Assembly (NCBI RefSeq): GCF_000826655.1 | Contig: NZ_JXJO01000016.1 | Coordinates: forward strand, 359,001 to 423,000 | DNA from: Psychroserpens damuponensis | GTDB taxonomy: Bacteria; Bacteroidota; Bacteroidia; Flavobacteriales; Flavobacteriaceae | Reading direction: 5' to 3' | DNA: 64,000 bases | Part shown: positions 25,799-36,500 of the stretch, piece by piece | How the letters are laid out: every line of letters starts with the position of its first letter | Numbering within the stretch: the first letter of the stretch is position 1 | The notes under the pieces: generated by a model | Database searches by the model: none | The model's input: only the letters and a program-made list of their open reading frames with translations | Told to the model about the DNA's origin: nothing | Position numbers and translations under genes: made by a program

Positions 25799-26578
25799 TT
25801 ACAAAATGTCATTTAATACAACAGCTAATCTAATGCCAGCTTTTTGCAATTGAGCTCTCGCTATATTTAAATATTTGTAAGAATAGCGACCACGTAAATT
25901 CTCCCCTTTTTTTGCCGAACCATATACTTGTACAGTCAATGCATGTGTTTCTGCAATCCAATCTAAAATAGTGCCTTTTTGTAGCTCTTTTATTTCTGTT
26001 TTAGTAAGAAATTCAGCATTATCTGACAGTTCTGAATAACTCATTCCGTAAGATTCAATCATTTGTGTGTCCCAAACTCTGTGTAAATTAGAATCTTTAT
26101 AATTCCATTGTACATCAAAATCATTTCCACCACGATCGTCTAATAATCCTAAGTGCATAGGTTGATGTAAATCTCCAATGAGATGAATAAGTAATTTTAA
26201 ATAAAACGCTTTATCCTCATCTGTAGATAGGTCGTTAGTAATCTTGTCTTTGCAAAATTCAATTCCTGTGACCAAATCACCTTTAGGGTTTTTGTTAGAA
26301 GACTCATAAGTACCATCTAAAGGCATGTTAAGATAATGCCATGCACTAAATTCCTTATAGCGAGAATCTGATTTAATCTCATCGGCATAAGTAGATACAA
26401 AAGCTAAAGACTCATGATGTAATAACTTTTTAAGCTGTCGTTTTGTACTCCCTTTTAAATAATTATCTGCTATGGCACCAACCACACGATGTCCAGTTTT
26501 ACCCCAAACAGGAGGTGTTTCAGCATGCATGTTGAAATTAGACAACAAGAAAAATAGGATTAAAAAAATATATTTCAT
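25799..26578 (-). CDS. S1/P1-type nuclease, exported
   Basis: 259 residues from Met 26578. The open frame extends to 26815, but that segment overlaps the helicase gene and lacks homology. Signal peptide MKYIFLILFFLLSNFNMHA is followed by mature N-terminal WGKTGHRVVGAIADNYL, where Trp1 and His6-like residues bind zinc in the family. Further ligands: WHYLNMP, HLIGDLHQPMHLG, DRGGNDF and NLHRVWD. A zinc-dependent single-strand nuclease or phosphodiesterase in the periplasm, helpful for phosphate or nucleoside scavenging. Confidence 0.93.
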   Translation of the reverse strand: MKYIFLILFFLLSNFNMHAETPPVWGKTGHRVVGAIADNYLKGSTKRQLKKLLHHESLAFVSTYADEIKSDSRYKEFSAWHYLNMPLDGTYESSNKNPKGDLVTGIEFCKDKITNDLSTDEDKAFYLKLLIHLIGDLHQPMHLGLLDDRGGNDFDVQWNYKDSNLHRVWDTQMIESYGMSYSELSDNAEFLTKTEIKELQKGTILDWIAETHALTVQVYGSAKKGENLRGRYSYKYLNIARAQLQKAGIRLAVVLNDIL

Positions 26579-26669
26579 TAGGATGTAATTGAGAGATTTA
26601 ATTTTTAAAATTTGAACATTGAAGACTTCCCTATGTAAGAGTAAGCATGGTAAACTAGAGGCTAAGCCC

Positions 26670-28031
26670 TTATTTCTTATTACGCTTATTATAATTTTTA
26701 TCACCTCGAGTTTTAGGCTTCTTGTATTTTGCAGCAATTTTGAATTTGTAAGAACCACCAAGATTTTCCTTTTTATTTTTGTCCTTCTTTTCATGAAAAG
26801 CTGGTCCAGGAGCATCGAGATCTCGTTGTTTTATAGGATTGTTACGTTCTCTTATTTGCGGACGCTCTTCTTCAATGAGTTCTTTAGAGACTTTTACATT
26901 TTCAGGGAAATCAAGTAATTTAATTTTCATATCCATATAAGACTCTATGTTCTCAATAGATTCTTGCTCTTTTTCCGTAGAAAAAGAAATCGCATGACCT
27001 GGTTGCTCTGCACGACCAGTTCTACCAATTCTATGCATGTAATTTTCTGGATATTTTGGTGTGTCAAAGTTAATCACCTGGCTAATATTCTCAATATCCA
27101 ATCCACGAGCCATAACATCTGTAGCAATCAAAATTCTATTCTCTCCAGCTCTAAATTGCTCTATACTTCGTAGTCTATAATTTTGAGTTTTATTAGAGTG
27201 AATCACACAAGATTGCTCAGGGAATAATTCTTCTAATTGGTCAAACAGCAAATCTGCCATACGTTTAAAGGCCACAAAAATAAGTACTTTGTTAAAGGTT
27301 TGCGTATCGTGGAGCAAATGTTCTAACAAGTTTACCTTTGTATAAAAATTAGCCACATCATAACGCTCTTGCTCAATATTATCGAGAGGTGTACCCGAAA
27401 CTGCAATAGTTACTTTTTTAGGTTTCTTAAAAAAGTCTACAATTAAATCATCTACATCTTCTGTCATGGTTGCAGAAAACATAATGTTTTGTCGACGAGG
27501 TGGTAAAATGTCAAAAATGTTTAAAAGTTGATGCCTAAACCCTAAATCTAGCATCACATCAACTTCATCAATCACTAATTTTTGAATAGACTTTAATTGT
27601 AAAACACGACTTACAGCCAAATCAAAAAGCCTTCCTGGAGTCGCAACAATAATATCTTGTCCGCCAGCAATAGCCTGTTTTTGAGTGTTAATATTGGTAC
27701 CACCATAAACGCCTAAAACTCTTACGTTGATGTAAGCAGCTAGTTTTTCAATTTCATCAACAACCTGTACAACAAGTTCTCGTGTTGGCACTAAAACTAA
27801 AATTCTAGGGTTATCTTGAGTAGAATATTTTAAGTGACGCAAAATAGGAAGCATGTAAGCAAACGTCTTACCTGTACCTGTTTGGGCAATACCAACGACA
27901 TCTTTTCCAGAGGACACAATATTAAAAGCTTGCGCTTGGATTGGTGTTGGGTATTCAAAACCTAAATCACCTAAGGCATTGTACAAAGGTGTGTTTAAAT
28001 TTAAATCGGTAAAAGTGGTTTGTTGTTCCAT
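26670..28031 (-). CDS. DEAD-box-family RNA helicase (DEVD variant)
   Basis: 453 residues. Q motif near 7-33, Walker A AQTGTGKT (49-56), PTRELV, TPGR, motif II DEVD (155-158) in place of DEAD, SAT, ARGLDI and HRIGRTGRA. The C-terminal 80 residues are basic and end in KNYNKRNKK, typical of an RNA-binding tail. Probably in ribosome assembly or RNA decay. A -7 element TATCTTTG ends 4 nt before the ATG, predicting a leaderless message. The nuclease gene follows after 91 bp. Confidence 0.94.
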   Translation of the reverse strand: MEQQTTFTDLNLNTPLYNALGDLGFEYPTPIQAQAFNIVSSGKDVVGIAQTGTGKTFAYMLPILRHLKYSTQDNPRILVLVPTRELVVQVVDEIEKLAAYINVRVLGVYGGTNINTQKQAIAGGQDIIVATPGRLFDLAVSRVLQLKSIQKLVIDEVDVMLDLGFRHQLLNIFDILPPRRQNIMFSATMTEDVDDLIVDFFKKPKKVTIAVSGTPLDNIEQERYDVANFYTKVNLLEHLLHDTQTFNKVLIFVAFKRMADLLFDQLEELFPEQSCVIHSNKTQNYRLRSIEQFRAGENRILIATDVMARGLDIENISQVINFDTPKYPENYMHRIGRTGRAEQPGHAISFSTEKEQESIENIESYMDMKIKLLDFPENVKVSKELIEEERPQIRERNNPIKQRDLDAPGPAFHEKKDKNKKENLGGSYKFKIAAKYKKPKTRGDKNYNKRNKK

Positions 28032-28035
28032 GGTG

Positions 28036-28043
28036 CAAAGATA
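28036..28043 (-). promoter_or_regulatory. -7 element of the DEAD helicase, close to the start codon
   Basis: Minus strand TATCTTTG (28043 to 28036) fits TAnnTTTG. CACC and then the ATG follow, so the transcript would begin at or very near the start codon. No good -33 box; an octamer TTCCGAAG lies in the spacer region on this strand. Confidence 0.55.
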
Positions 28044-28117
28044 ATTTTTTACTTCGGAAAAACAGACTTGTTAATGACCACATTAATTCAGAAATTTGTT
28101 TTTCATAATTTATACGA

Positions 28118-29419
28118 TTGAGACAGGTCAAAAAACAACATATTTCTAATCCAGATACTTTTAAAAAGCAACTCCTTAATTGGAGTACACAGTTTGACGA
28201 AGTGATGTGGTTAGATAGTAATAACTATGAACAAAAATACAGCTCTTATGATGCGGTTTTGGCAGTTGAAGCATTTACTATTTTTCAAACCGATTATTTT
28301 GATGCGTTTGATCAACTCAAAGAATATCAAACGTCAACCAACGATTGGATTTTTGGATATTTAACCTATGATCTCAAAAATGATGTAGAACATCTTACCT
28401 CTAAAAACCCTGACGATTTAAGGTTTCCTGAGCTTTTTTTCTTTCAACCTAAAAAGATTTTTTTCCTAAAAGGAAATGTGCTAGAAACGCACTATCTCAA
28501 TATGATTGATGAGGAGTTAAAACAAGATTTAAGCGATATTAATAGCATTGGTGAGAAGTTTGAAGGTCATCCTGTTTCCGAAGAAAATAACATTAAAATA
28601 AAACTACGCATTCATAAAGACGAGTATTTCAATAAGCTCAATACCATGTTATCTCATATTCATAGAGGTGATATTTATGAAGCTAATTTTTGTCAGGAGT
28701 TTTATGCAGAAGACACAACAATTAACCCTTTAGAGACGTATCAAAAACTAAACGCTATTTCAAAACCACCATTTGCAACCTTTATGCGCGTTTATGATAA
28801 GTATTTATTATCTGCTTCACCAGAGCGTTATATCAAAAAAGAGGGTTTAAAAATAACATCGCAGCCCATAAAAGGGACTGCCAAACGCTCTAAAAATAAA
28901 GAAGAAGACGAGGCTTTGATGAAGCACCTTTCCGAAGATATAAAAGAGCGTAGCGAAAACGTAATGATTGTAGATTTGGTGAGAAATGACCTTTCAAAAA
29001 CGGCTACCAAAGGCAGTGTAATTGTTGAAGAACTGTGTAAAGTGTATAGCTTTGATCAAGTGCATCAAATGATTTCTACGGTAACATCACAGGTTAAGGA
29101 GTCAACTCATCCTGTAGATATTATTAAAACAACGTTCCCAATGGGAAGTATGACTGGCGCTCCAAAAATTAGTGCCATGAAGATTATTGAAGAGTTGGAA
29201 GAGACAAAACGCGGACTCTACTCTGGTGCTGTTGGTTATTTTTCACCAGATAATGATTTTGATTTTAACGTCGTCATACGAAGTATTTTATATAATGAGA
29301 CTAATAAATATGTGTCGTATTCTGTAGGTGGCGCAATTACTGCTAAAAGTGAACCCATTAAAGAATATGAAGAATGCTTAGTTAAAGCAAAGGCAATGCG
29401 TGAGGTTTTAGAGAATTAA
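28118..29419 (+). CDS. chorismate-utilising synthase component I (PabB/TrpE family)
   Basis: 433 residues. The chorismate-binding domain occupies the C-terminal two-thirds: IHRGDIYEANFCQEF, PIKGTAKRS, ERSENVMIVDLVRNDLS, TFPMGSMTGAPKI and GLYSGAVGYFS. The single-gene context and length favour aminodeoxychorismate synthase (PabB) over TrpE; no glutamine amidotransferase or trp gene is adjacent. The start is TTG, since the frame upstream is closed and the next ATG would truncate the N-terminal domain. Makes the precursor of p-aminobenzoate for folate. Confidence 0.88.
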   Translation: MRQVKKQHISNPDTFKKQLLNWSTQFDEVMWLDSNNYEQKYSSYDAVLAVEAFTIFQTDYFDAFDQLKEYQTSTNDWIFGYLTYDLKNDVEHLTSKNPDDLRFPELFFFQPKKIFFLKGNVLETHYLNMIDEELKQDLSDINSIGEKFEGHPVSEENNIKIKLRIHKDEYFNKLNTMLSHIHRGDIYEANFCQEFYAEDTTINPLETYQKLNAISKPPFATFMRVYDKYLLSASPERYIKKEGLKITSQPIKGTAKRSKNKEEDEALMKHLSEDIKERSENVMIVDLVRNDLSKTATKGSVIVEELCKVYSFDQVHQMISTVTSQVKESTHPVDIIKTTFPMGSMTGAPKISAMKIIEELEETKRGLYSGAVGYFSPDNDFDFNVVIRSILYNETNKYVSYSVGGAITAKSEPIKEYEECLVKAKAMREVLEN

Positions 29420-29427
29420 TTGTCGTT

Positions 29428-29460
29428 TTTGGTAAATAAACAATTAATAAATTATCTTTG
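29428..29460 (+). promoter_or_regulatory. tilS promoter
   Basis: TTTG (29428-29431), 21-nt spacer, TATCTTTG (29453-29460): a full match to the Bacteroidota pattern. The GTG start codon follows after 5 nt, so the mRNA is likely leaderless. Confidence 0.75.
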
Positions 29461-29465
29461 GTTTA

Positions 29466-30797
29466 GTGCTAAAATTCTTCAATAATCATATCGACAATAA
29501 ACTATCTTTTTTAAAAAGTAGTAAGTTGCTTATTGCAATATCTGGTGGTTTGGATAGTGTGATTTTAACGCATTTATGCCACCAATTAAACCTCAATATA
29601 GCTTTAGCACATTGTAATTTTAATTTACGTGGTAGCGAAAGTGATGCAGATGAGAATTTTGTTATAACATTGGCAGACCGTTTAGATTTAGAAGTGTTTG
29701 TAGAGCATTTTTCTACGATAGATTATGCAAGCCAACAAAAACTCTCAACTCAAATGGCAGCTAGAGAATTACGATATAATTGGTTTTCTGATTTAGCCAT
29801 AAGTTTAAAATTTGATTACATTTTAACAGCACATCATGCAGACGATAATTTAGAAACATTTTTAATTAATCTCACTAGAGGAACAGGATTAAGCGGATTA
29901 ACAGGAATCCCAGAAGTAAATGATACTATCGTGCGACCATTATTACCATTTTCAAGAGACACGTTAGAACATTATGCTAAAGAGCAAAATTTACAATGGC
30001 GAGAAGATAGTAGTAATGCATCAGATAAATATTTGAGAAACAAATTACGTCATCATGTGATTCCGGTTTTAAAAGAGACGAATCCAAACTTGCTTAAAAA
30101 TTTTAAAACCACTTTAGATAACCTCAATGATTCACGAGATATTGTGGACGAAAGTATTAATAATGTTGTAAAACGCGCAATTGATGAGACAGATGATAAT
30201 CAATTAAAATTTAAAATTTCCGAATTAAAAAAGTTAGATAATCTCAAAGCATACCTTTTTGAATTGTTTAATGCGTATAATTTTACAGAGTGGAATGATG
30301 TTTTGAATTTGCTAGATGCACAATCTGGTAAACAAATTTTGTCCCAAACTCATAGGTTAATAAAAGATAGAGAACATTTAATTTTAATAGAATTGAATGT
30401 TGTTGATACATGTTATTTAGAGCGCAACAAAGAATCTATAAAAATTAAAGCAACTACAAAGCATTTAAAAACTCCAGCAGGAATGCTGTTTTTTGACGAA
30501 GCCGATGCAATTTTTGGTAGACGAACCCATGTGATTTTTGTAGACAAGGATAAATTGAAATTCCCTCTAGAATTAAGACAGTGGAAAAAAGGAGATGCCT
30601 TTTACCCTTTAGGAATGAAAGGTAAAAAGAAACTCAGCAAATACTTTAAAGATGAGAAATTATCTTTGGTAGATAAAGAAAATGTATGGTTGCTCATTTC
30701 TGAAGACAATATCGTTTGGGTGATAGATAGAAGAGCCGATGAACGGTTTAAGGTTACCAAAAAGACCAAACATATTTTAAAAATTGAAATAAATTAA
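29466..30797 (+). CDS. tilS: tRNA(Ile)-lysidine synthetase
   Basis: 443 residues. The N-terminal ATP PP-loop reads ISGGLDS (25-31). HCNFNLRG, AHHADDNLETFLINLTRGTGLSGL and a C-terminal TilS domain (FYPLGMKGKKKLSKYFKDEKLS) follow. It converts the wobble cytidine of tRNA-Ile(CAU) to lysidine, an essential step. GTG start just behind a strong promoter. Single gene, possibly read through into adenine deaminase (83 bp gap). Confidence 0.95.
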   Translation: MLKFFNNHIDNKLSFLKSSKLLIAISGGLDSVILTHLCHQLNLNIALAHCNFNLRGSESDADENFVITLADRLDLEVFVEHFSTIDYASQQKLSTQMAARELRYNWFSDLAISLKFDYILTAHHADDNLETFLINLTRGTGLSGLTGIPEVNDTIVRPLLPFSRDTLEHYAKEQNLQWREDSSNASDKYLRNKLRHHVIPVLKETNPNLLKNFKTTLDNLNDSRDIVDESINNVVKRAIDETDDNQLKFKISELKKLDNLKAYLFELFNAYNFTEWNDVLNLLDAQSGKQILSQTHRLIKDREHLILIELNVVDTCYLERNKESIKIKATTKHLKTPAGMLFFDEADAIFGRRTHVIFVDKDKLKFPLELRQWKKGDAFYPLGMKGKKKLSKYFKDEKLSLVDKENVWLLISEDNIVWVIDRRADERFKVTKKTKHILKIEIN

Positions 30798-30880
30798 AGA
30801 TGCTTCGTTGCGCACTGAATGGGATAAAAATTTTCATTTAAACAAAAAGCACGACTTCATAATCTCATTAATATTTATAA

Positions 30881-32524
30881 ATGAAAATATTACAAGGCCA
30901 AATAGTAGACATAAAAAACAAACGTATCTTTAAAGGAGAAGTGCATGTTTCCGAAGGGAAAATCACAAATATCCAAGAAAAGGAGCACGATGTAAATCAC
31001 TATATCTTACCAGGTTTTATTGATGCACATATTCACATAGAAAGTTCTATGTTGGTGCCAACAGAGTTTGCTAAAATTGCGGTAAATCATGGTACTGTTG
31101 CAACGGTTTCAGATCCTCATGAAATTGCAAATGTTTTAGGTATTGATGGTGTTAATTTTATGATAGAAAATGGAAAGCAAACCAATTTTAAATTCAATTT
31201 TGGTGCGCCATCCTGCGTACCTGCAACAAGTTTTGAGTCTGCAGGAGCAGTAATAGATAGCGATGGGATAAAACAACTCATGGCAAATCCAGATATTAAG
31301 TATCTCGCTGAGATGATGAATTATCCTGGCGTTTTATTTGATGATGATGAGGTGCTTAAAAAATTAGAATGGGCAAAACACTATAACAAACCTATTGATG
31401 GTCATGCTCCAGGCGTTGTTGGTGATGATATTACCAAATATATAAACGCAGGAATTTCTACAGATCATGAGTGTTTTACTTATGAAGAAGGTTTAGAGAA
31501 ACTGCAAAAAGGCATGAAAATTCTCATAAGAGAAGGTAGTGCTGCCAAAAACTTTGAAGCGTTAATAGGCTTGATGCCAGAGCATTATAAAAACATGATG
31601 TTTTGTAGTGATGATAAGCATCCAGACGATTTAATTATAGACCACATAAATAAGTTGTGTGCTAGAGCAGTGGCTAAAAATATTGATGTTTTTAAAGTAC
31701 TGCAGGCTGCATGTATAAATCCAGTAGAACATTATAACTTAGAAGTGGGACTATTGCAAAATGGAGATGCTGCCGACTGTATTATTGTTGAAGATTTAAA
31801 AGATTTTAAAGTCTTAAAAACTTACATTAATGGCGAGTTGGTGAGTGACCACGGAAATTCTAAACTCCAAACTATTGCTTTTAAAAATTTAAATAATTTT
31901 AATACATCAAAGAAAGAAGTTTCAGATTTTAAAGTGGCTATAAAAAGTACTTCGGAAAAGATAAACATTCGAGTTATTGAAGCCCTAGAAGGTCAGCTCG
32001 TAACTAACGAAGTTATTGAAGAAGCAACTAGCGATAACGGAAATATAGTGTCTAACACTATAAATGATATTCTAAAAATGACGGTCGTCAACCGTTATAA
32101 TGATGATCAACCAGCGATGGCTTTTATTAAAAATTTCGGACTAAAAAGAGGCGCAATCGCATCTTCTGTAGGTCATGATTCTCATAATATTATTGCTATT
32201 GGAGTAAGCGATGAGATGATTTGTAAAGCGGTTAATCTTATTATCGAAAATAAAGGCGGTATTTGTGCAGTTGATGTTTCCGAAGAAAAAATAGTATCGC
32301 TTCCTGTTGCTGGGATTATGAGTGATAAAGATGGAGAAACTATTGGAAAATCGTATGCAGAGCTCGATGCAATGGCAAAACAATTGGGTAGCGATTTAAA
32401 CGCACCTTATATGACCTTGTCGTTTATGGCTTTACTAGTTATACCATCTTTAAAATTGAGTGATAAAGGCTTATTTAATGGTAAAGATTTTAAATTTACA
32501 GATTTAATACTTCCACAAGAGTGA
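30881..32524 (+). CDS. ade: adenine deaminase
   Basis: 547 residues, amidohydrolase fold. Metal motif [13 protein letters not shown] at about 47-59, [28 protein letters not shown] and [13 protein letters not shown] supply the other ligands. The C-terminal domain has [19 protein letters not shown], specific to the bacterial Ade group. Converts adenine to hypoxanthine and ammonia. Followed 23 bp later by the YheT-like hydrolase. Confidence 0.95.
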   Translation: MKILQGQIVDIKNKRIFKGEVHVSEGKITNIQEKEHDVNHYILPGFIDAHIHIESSMLVPTEFAKIAVNHGTVATVSDPHEIANVLGIDGVNFMIENGKQTNFKFNFGAPSCVPATSFESAGAVIDSDGIKQLMANPDIKYLAEMMNYPGVLFDDDEVLKKLEWAKHYNKPIDGHAPGVVGDDITKYINAGISTDHECFTYEEGLEKLQKGMKILIREGSAAKNFEALIGLMPEHYKNMMFCSDDKHPDDLIIDHINKLCARAVAKNIDVFKVLQAACINPVEHYNLEVGLLQNGDAADCIIVEDLKDFKVLKTYINGELVSDHGNSKLQTIAFKNLNNFNTSKKEVSDFKVAIKSTSEKINIRVIEALEGQLVTNEVIEEATSDNGNIVSNTINDILKMTVVNRYNDDQPAMAFIKNFGLKRGAIASSVGHDSHNIIAIGVSDEMICKAVNLIIENKGGICAVDVSEEKIVSLPVAGIMSDKDGETIGKSYAELDAMAKQLGSDLNAPYMTLSFMALLVIPSLKLSDKGLFNGKDFKFTDLILPQE

Positions 32525-32547
32525 AATTACAAACTGAAGACTAAAAT

Positions 32548-33513
32548 ATGCCAATTCTACAATCAACGTTTAAACCTCCATTTCAATTTAAAAACGGATT
32601 TATTTCAACGGTTTATTCAGGGTTATTCCGAAAAGTAAAACTAGAGCAATCCCGCGAACGCATTGAAACTCGTGATGACGATTTTTTAGATTTAGATTGG
32701 AGTTTTTCCGAAGAAAAGTCTAAAGAGGTTATTATTCTCCTTCATGGTTTGGAAGGTCATGCACAGCGACCATATGTTACTGGTACTGCTAAGCTTTTTA
32801 ATAACCATGGCGTTGACGCAGTTTGTGTGAATTTTAGAGGTTGTAGTGGTGAAGGTAATCGATTTTATAATAGTTACCATTCTGGTGCTACAAATGATTT
32901 GGATGATGTTGTGAAATATTGTATTGAGCAAAAACAGTACTCTAAAATTTACATTAAAGGCATTAGTTTAGGTGGTAATATAACCTTAAAATATGTTGGT
33001 GAAAATCGAGTAGTGCCTGCTGAGGTAAAGGCAGCTATAGCAATTTCTGTTCCTGTAGATCTCAATGGTTCTGCTACCGAATTGCATAAATTTAAAAACA
33101 AAGCATTTGCGATTAGGTTTAGAAAACATTTGTTAGATAAGTTACGTGTTAAGCAAGTGCAATTTCCTGAAATTTTAAAGGATGTAAATCTCAATGATAT
33201 TAAAACACTTAGAGAATTTGATGAGTTTTATACCTCAAAAGCGCATGGTTTTGAAGATGCTATGGATTACTACAAAAAGAGTAGTAGTTTGCAATTTTTA
33301 AATCGGATAGAGATTCCAACACTGCTCATAAATGCTCTAAATGATTCATTTTTATCTGCAGAATGTTATCCTGTAAAAGCAGCAAAACAGAATGAAAACT
33401 TATTTTTAGAAATGCCAAACCATGGAGGTCATGTTGGTTTTATACAAAAAGGGAACATCTATTACAATGAGAAACGTGCTATAGAGTTTGTGAATGCTCT
33501 AAAAAAGAATTAA
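32548..33513 (+). CDS. YheT-like alpha/beta-fold hydrolase
   Basis: 321 residues. Oxyanion segment LLHGLEGHAQRPYV, NFRGCSGEGNR, nucleophile elbow GISLGGN (Ser about 139), then a late Asp/His pair in NALNDSFL and MPNHGGHVGF. Matches the YheT/EMB8 group of putative esterases. No signal peptide. Substrate unknown. Downstream of ade on the same strand. Confidence 0.88.
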   Translation: MPILQSTFKPPFQFKNGFISTVYSGLFRKVKLEQSRERIETRDDDFLDLDWSFSEEKSKEVIILLHGLEGHAQRPYVTGTAKLFNNHGVDAVCVNFRGCSGEGNRFYNSYHSGATNDLDDVVKYCIEQKQYSKIYIKGISLGGNITLKYVGENRVVPAEVKAAIAISVPVDLNGSATELHKFKNKAFAIRFRKHLLDKLRVKQVQFPEILKDVNLNDIKTLREFDEFYTSKAHGFEDAMDYYKKSSSLQFLNRIEIPTLLINALNDSFLSAECYPVKAAKQNENLFLEMPNHGGHVGFIQKGNIYYNEKRAIEFVNALKKN

Positions 33514-33549
33514 TTTTCTGCAAGAAATTTTTTACATCAAGCGCTTTTT

Positions 33550-36500
33550 ATGAAACACCTTTACACAACTATAGTATTTACGTTTTGCTGTCACCTCATT
33601 TTTGCTCAGACAGGGTTTGTAAAACAATCAATAATAGATAGCACTTTTGTTGTCGATAACCCTAGTTCTTTGGTATCTGTAGATTTTGATAGTGATGGAG
33701 ATTTAGACTTACTTGTAGCATCCAATCAAGATGATAAAGTTTCATGGTTAGAAAATCTAGATGGCCTTGGTACTTTTTCTCAATTACAATTGCTTGTTGG
33801 TACTGTTGATTCTCCAGTGTCTGCGTTAGCACATGATATGGATGGAGATACTGATTTAGATCTTATAATAGCATCTACTGGAGATGAAGCTATTGTATGG
33901 TATGAAAATGTTGACGGTTTGGGGAATCTTGGTAATTCGCAACAAATTGCAACTGGTCTTTCAGGTTTAAATTTAAATTTTACGGTTGCAGATCTTGATA
34001 ACGATAATGATTTAGACGTGATTTCGAGTTCTGGTTCTACAATATCTTGGTTTGAAAACATAGATGGCTTAGGGAGTTTTGGGAGTGAAGTTGTTCTAGA
34101 TTCTAATAGTTATTCTACACATGTAATAGCAGAAGATATGGATGCAGATGGCGATTTAGATATTCTATTTAGTCAAAGTAATAGCGAACTTAGATGGCTT
34201 GATAATTTAAATAGCAATGCAACCACATGGACTGCTAATGATATTAGTACTATAGCAGATGGTATTATAGACGTGGTAGTTGCAGATATTGATGGAATAA
34301 ATGGTGTAGATTTAGTAATATCATCGTCAATAAATAATAAATTGTTTTGGTGTCAAAACGATGGGTCAAACAATTTTGACTCTGGTCAGCAACTTAATAC
34401 AATCAGTGGAAATGCCAAAGGCGTTGCTGTAGCAGATATTAATGGTGATACTTTTTTAGATGTTATTTCTGTTGCAGGCAGTGAAGTGTCTTACTATCAA
34501 AATACAGATGGCTTGGGCGCATTTAGCGATCAACAAATTATTTCAACTGCAATAAATGATGGTGAAATTGCAGTGGCTTCAGATTTAACTGGAAATGGTT
34601 TTATGGATGTTGTGTCTGCCTCTAGCATTGATAATAAAATAGCTTGGTACCAAAATATTGATGAATTAGGTAACTTCTCGTCACAACAGCTTTTGTCTCA
34701 CAGTGTTGAGGGCTTAAAATCGATCTATAAAGCAGATTTAGATGGCGATGGCGACTTAGATGTGCTATCAGTCTCTAATTACGGAGTTGTTTATTGGTAT
34801 GAATTTATAGAAGAAACAGAGACATTTGATGTCCCAAAAGTAATAACCGAACTAGATGAAGATTTTGAAACCATTTACGCAGAAGACCTAGATGGAGATG
34901 GAGATATGGATGTTATTACGGGTTCATATTATTTTAATTCTATTAAATGGTTCGAGAATTTAGATGGATTAGGGACGTTTAGCTCAGCTAATTTAATTAC
35001 AGATACCTTGTCTAGCGTTACGTCTATGTCTGTTTTTGATGTCGATGGAGATAATGATAATGATGTCGTGGCACTCTCATTTTTTGATGGTAAACTGGTT
35101 TGGTTTGAAAATACGGATGGCACTGGTAATTTTGGTTCAGAAAATGTCTTAGAATCTGGTATGATGACACCTCAAGAAATTTTCAAGGTAGATTTTGATA
35201 ATGATAACGACTTAGATATTTTGTTATCTTTTAGAAACACGATACAATGGTATGAAAACACAAACGGGAGTTTTTCTGCACCAAATATAATAACCACGTC
35301 ATTATCAAATAATCATTTCATAAATGTTGAAGATATTGATGGTGATGGTGATACTGATGTTTTATCGGCTTCTAGTAATGCCATTACTTGGTTTGAAAAC
35401 ACTAATAGTTTAGGAGATTTTAGTGATGAAATTTTAATATCTAACGCATTTAATAATGCACCAAAAGCTATTAGTGCTGGAGATTTTGATGCAGATGGTG
35501 ATGTTGATGTCATTTCTAGTCAAGATAATAATATCTCATGGTTTGAGAATGTAGATGGACTAGGCACTTTTGGAGATGAAATATTTATTGAAAATACATA
35601 TACATTAGCGAAGCAATTTTTAATAGAAGATGTAGATAGCAATAATGCTGTAGATGTTATCACGTTATTTTCAGAACCTGGTAATAATGACTTTAAAGTT
35701 GTGTGGTATGACAATAAAATAGTCACCAATACAATTTCTGGTCAAGTATTATATGAGGCTAATGGCAATTGTGATGCAAATGCTTTGGTTGTACCTAACC
35801 AAATGGTATCTACTACAAGTACTATAGATGGTGTTTCTTCATTTACAAATGTAAATGGCTTTTATGAAAATAAGGTTTATGAAGGTGATTTTACAACACA
35901 ATTAGAAGGTTTAGCTCCATATTTTGATTATTCTCCATTAACATATGCATCTAACTATGATACCGTTAATAATTTAGATGTATTTAATTTTTGTATCGAA
36001 GCCAATACAGTTGTAAACGATTTAAATATTGCTGTGTATCCGTCAATTGATGATCCAAGACCTGGTTTTATAACAACCTATGAGTTGGTGTATAGCAATG
36101 TAGGTACAACAGCCCAAAGTGGTACAGTGACTTTTGAGTTTGACGATTCAAAATTACAATTTGCATCTGCGAGTGAGACTGCAACAACTATTACTAACAA
36201 TACATTAGCGTTTGATTTTATAGATTTAAATCCTTTTGAGACACGCACTATCGCATTAGAATTTATAGTTTTTGCACCACCAACTACAAATATAGATGAT
36301 GTGCTTATATCTACAGCAGCTGTAAACCCAATTGCAGGAGATTTCACAGAAGATGATAACACCTTTAATTTAGAGCAAACCGTCATTGGGTCTTATGATC
36401 CTAATGATATTGCAGTGTTAGAAGGTGACGAAATTTCTATAGATGATACTGATAATTATTTACACTATGTGATTCGTTTTCAAAATACAGGTAATGCAAG

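Noticed and set aside
25799-26815. Long version of the S1/P1 nuclease starting at 26815
   Set aside because: The extra N-terminal residues overlap the helicase gene, lack any homology and put the clear signal peptide at 26578 in mid-protein.
26670-28031. DEVD in the helicase as a sign of inactivation
   Set aside because: Val for Ala is tolerated in this motif in many active helicases and all other motifs are intact.
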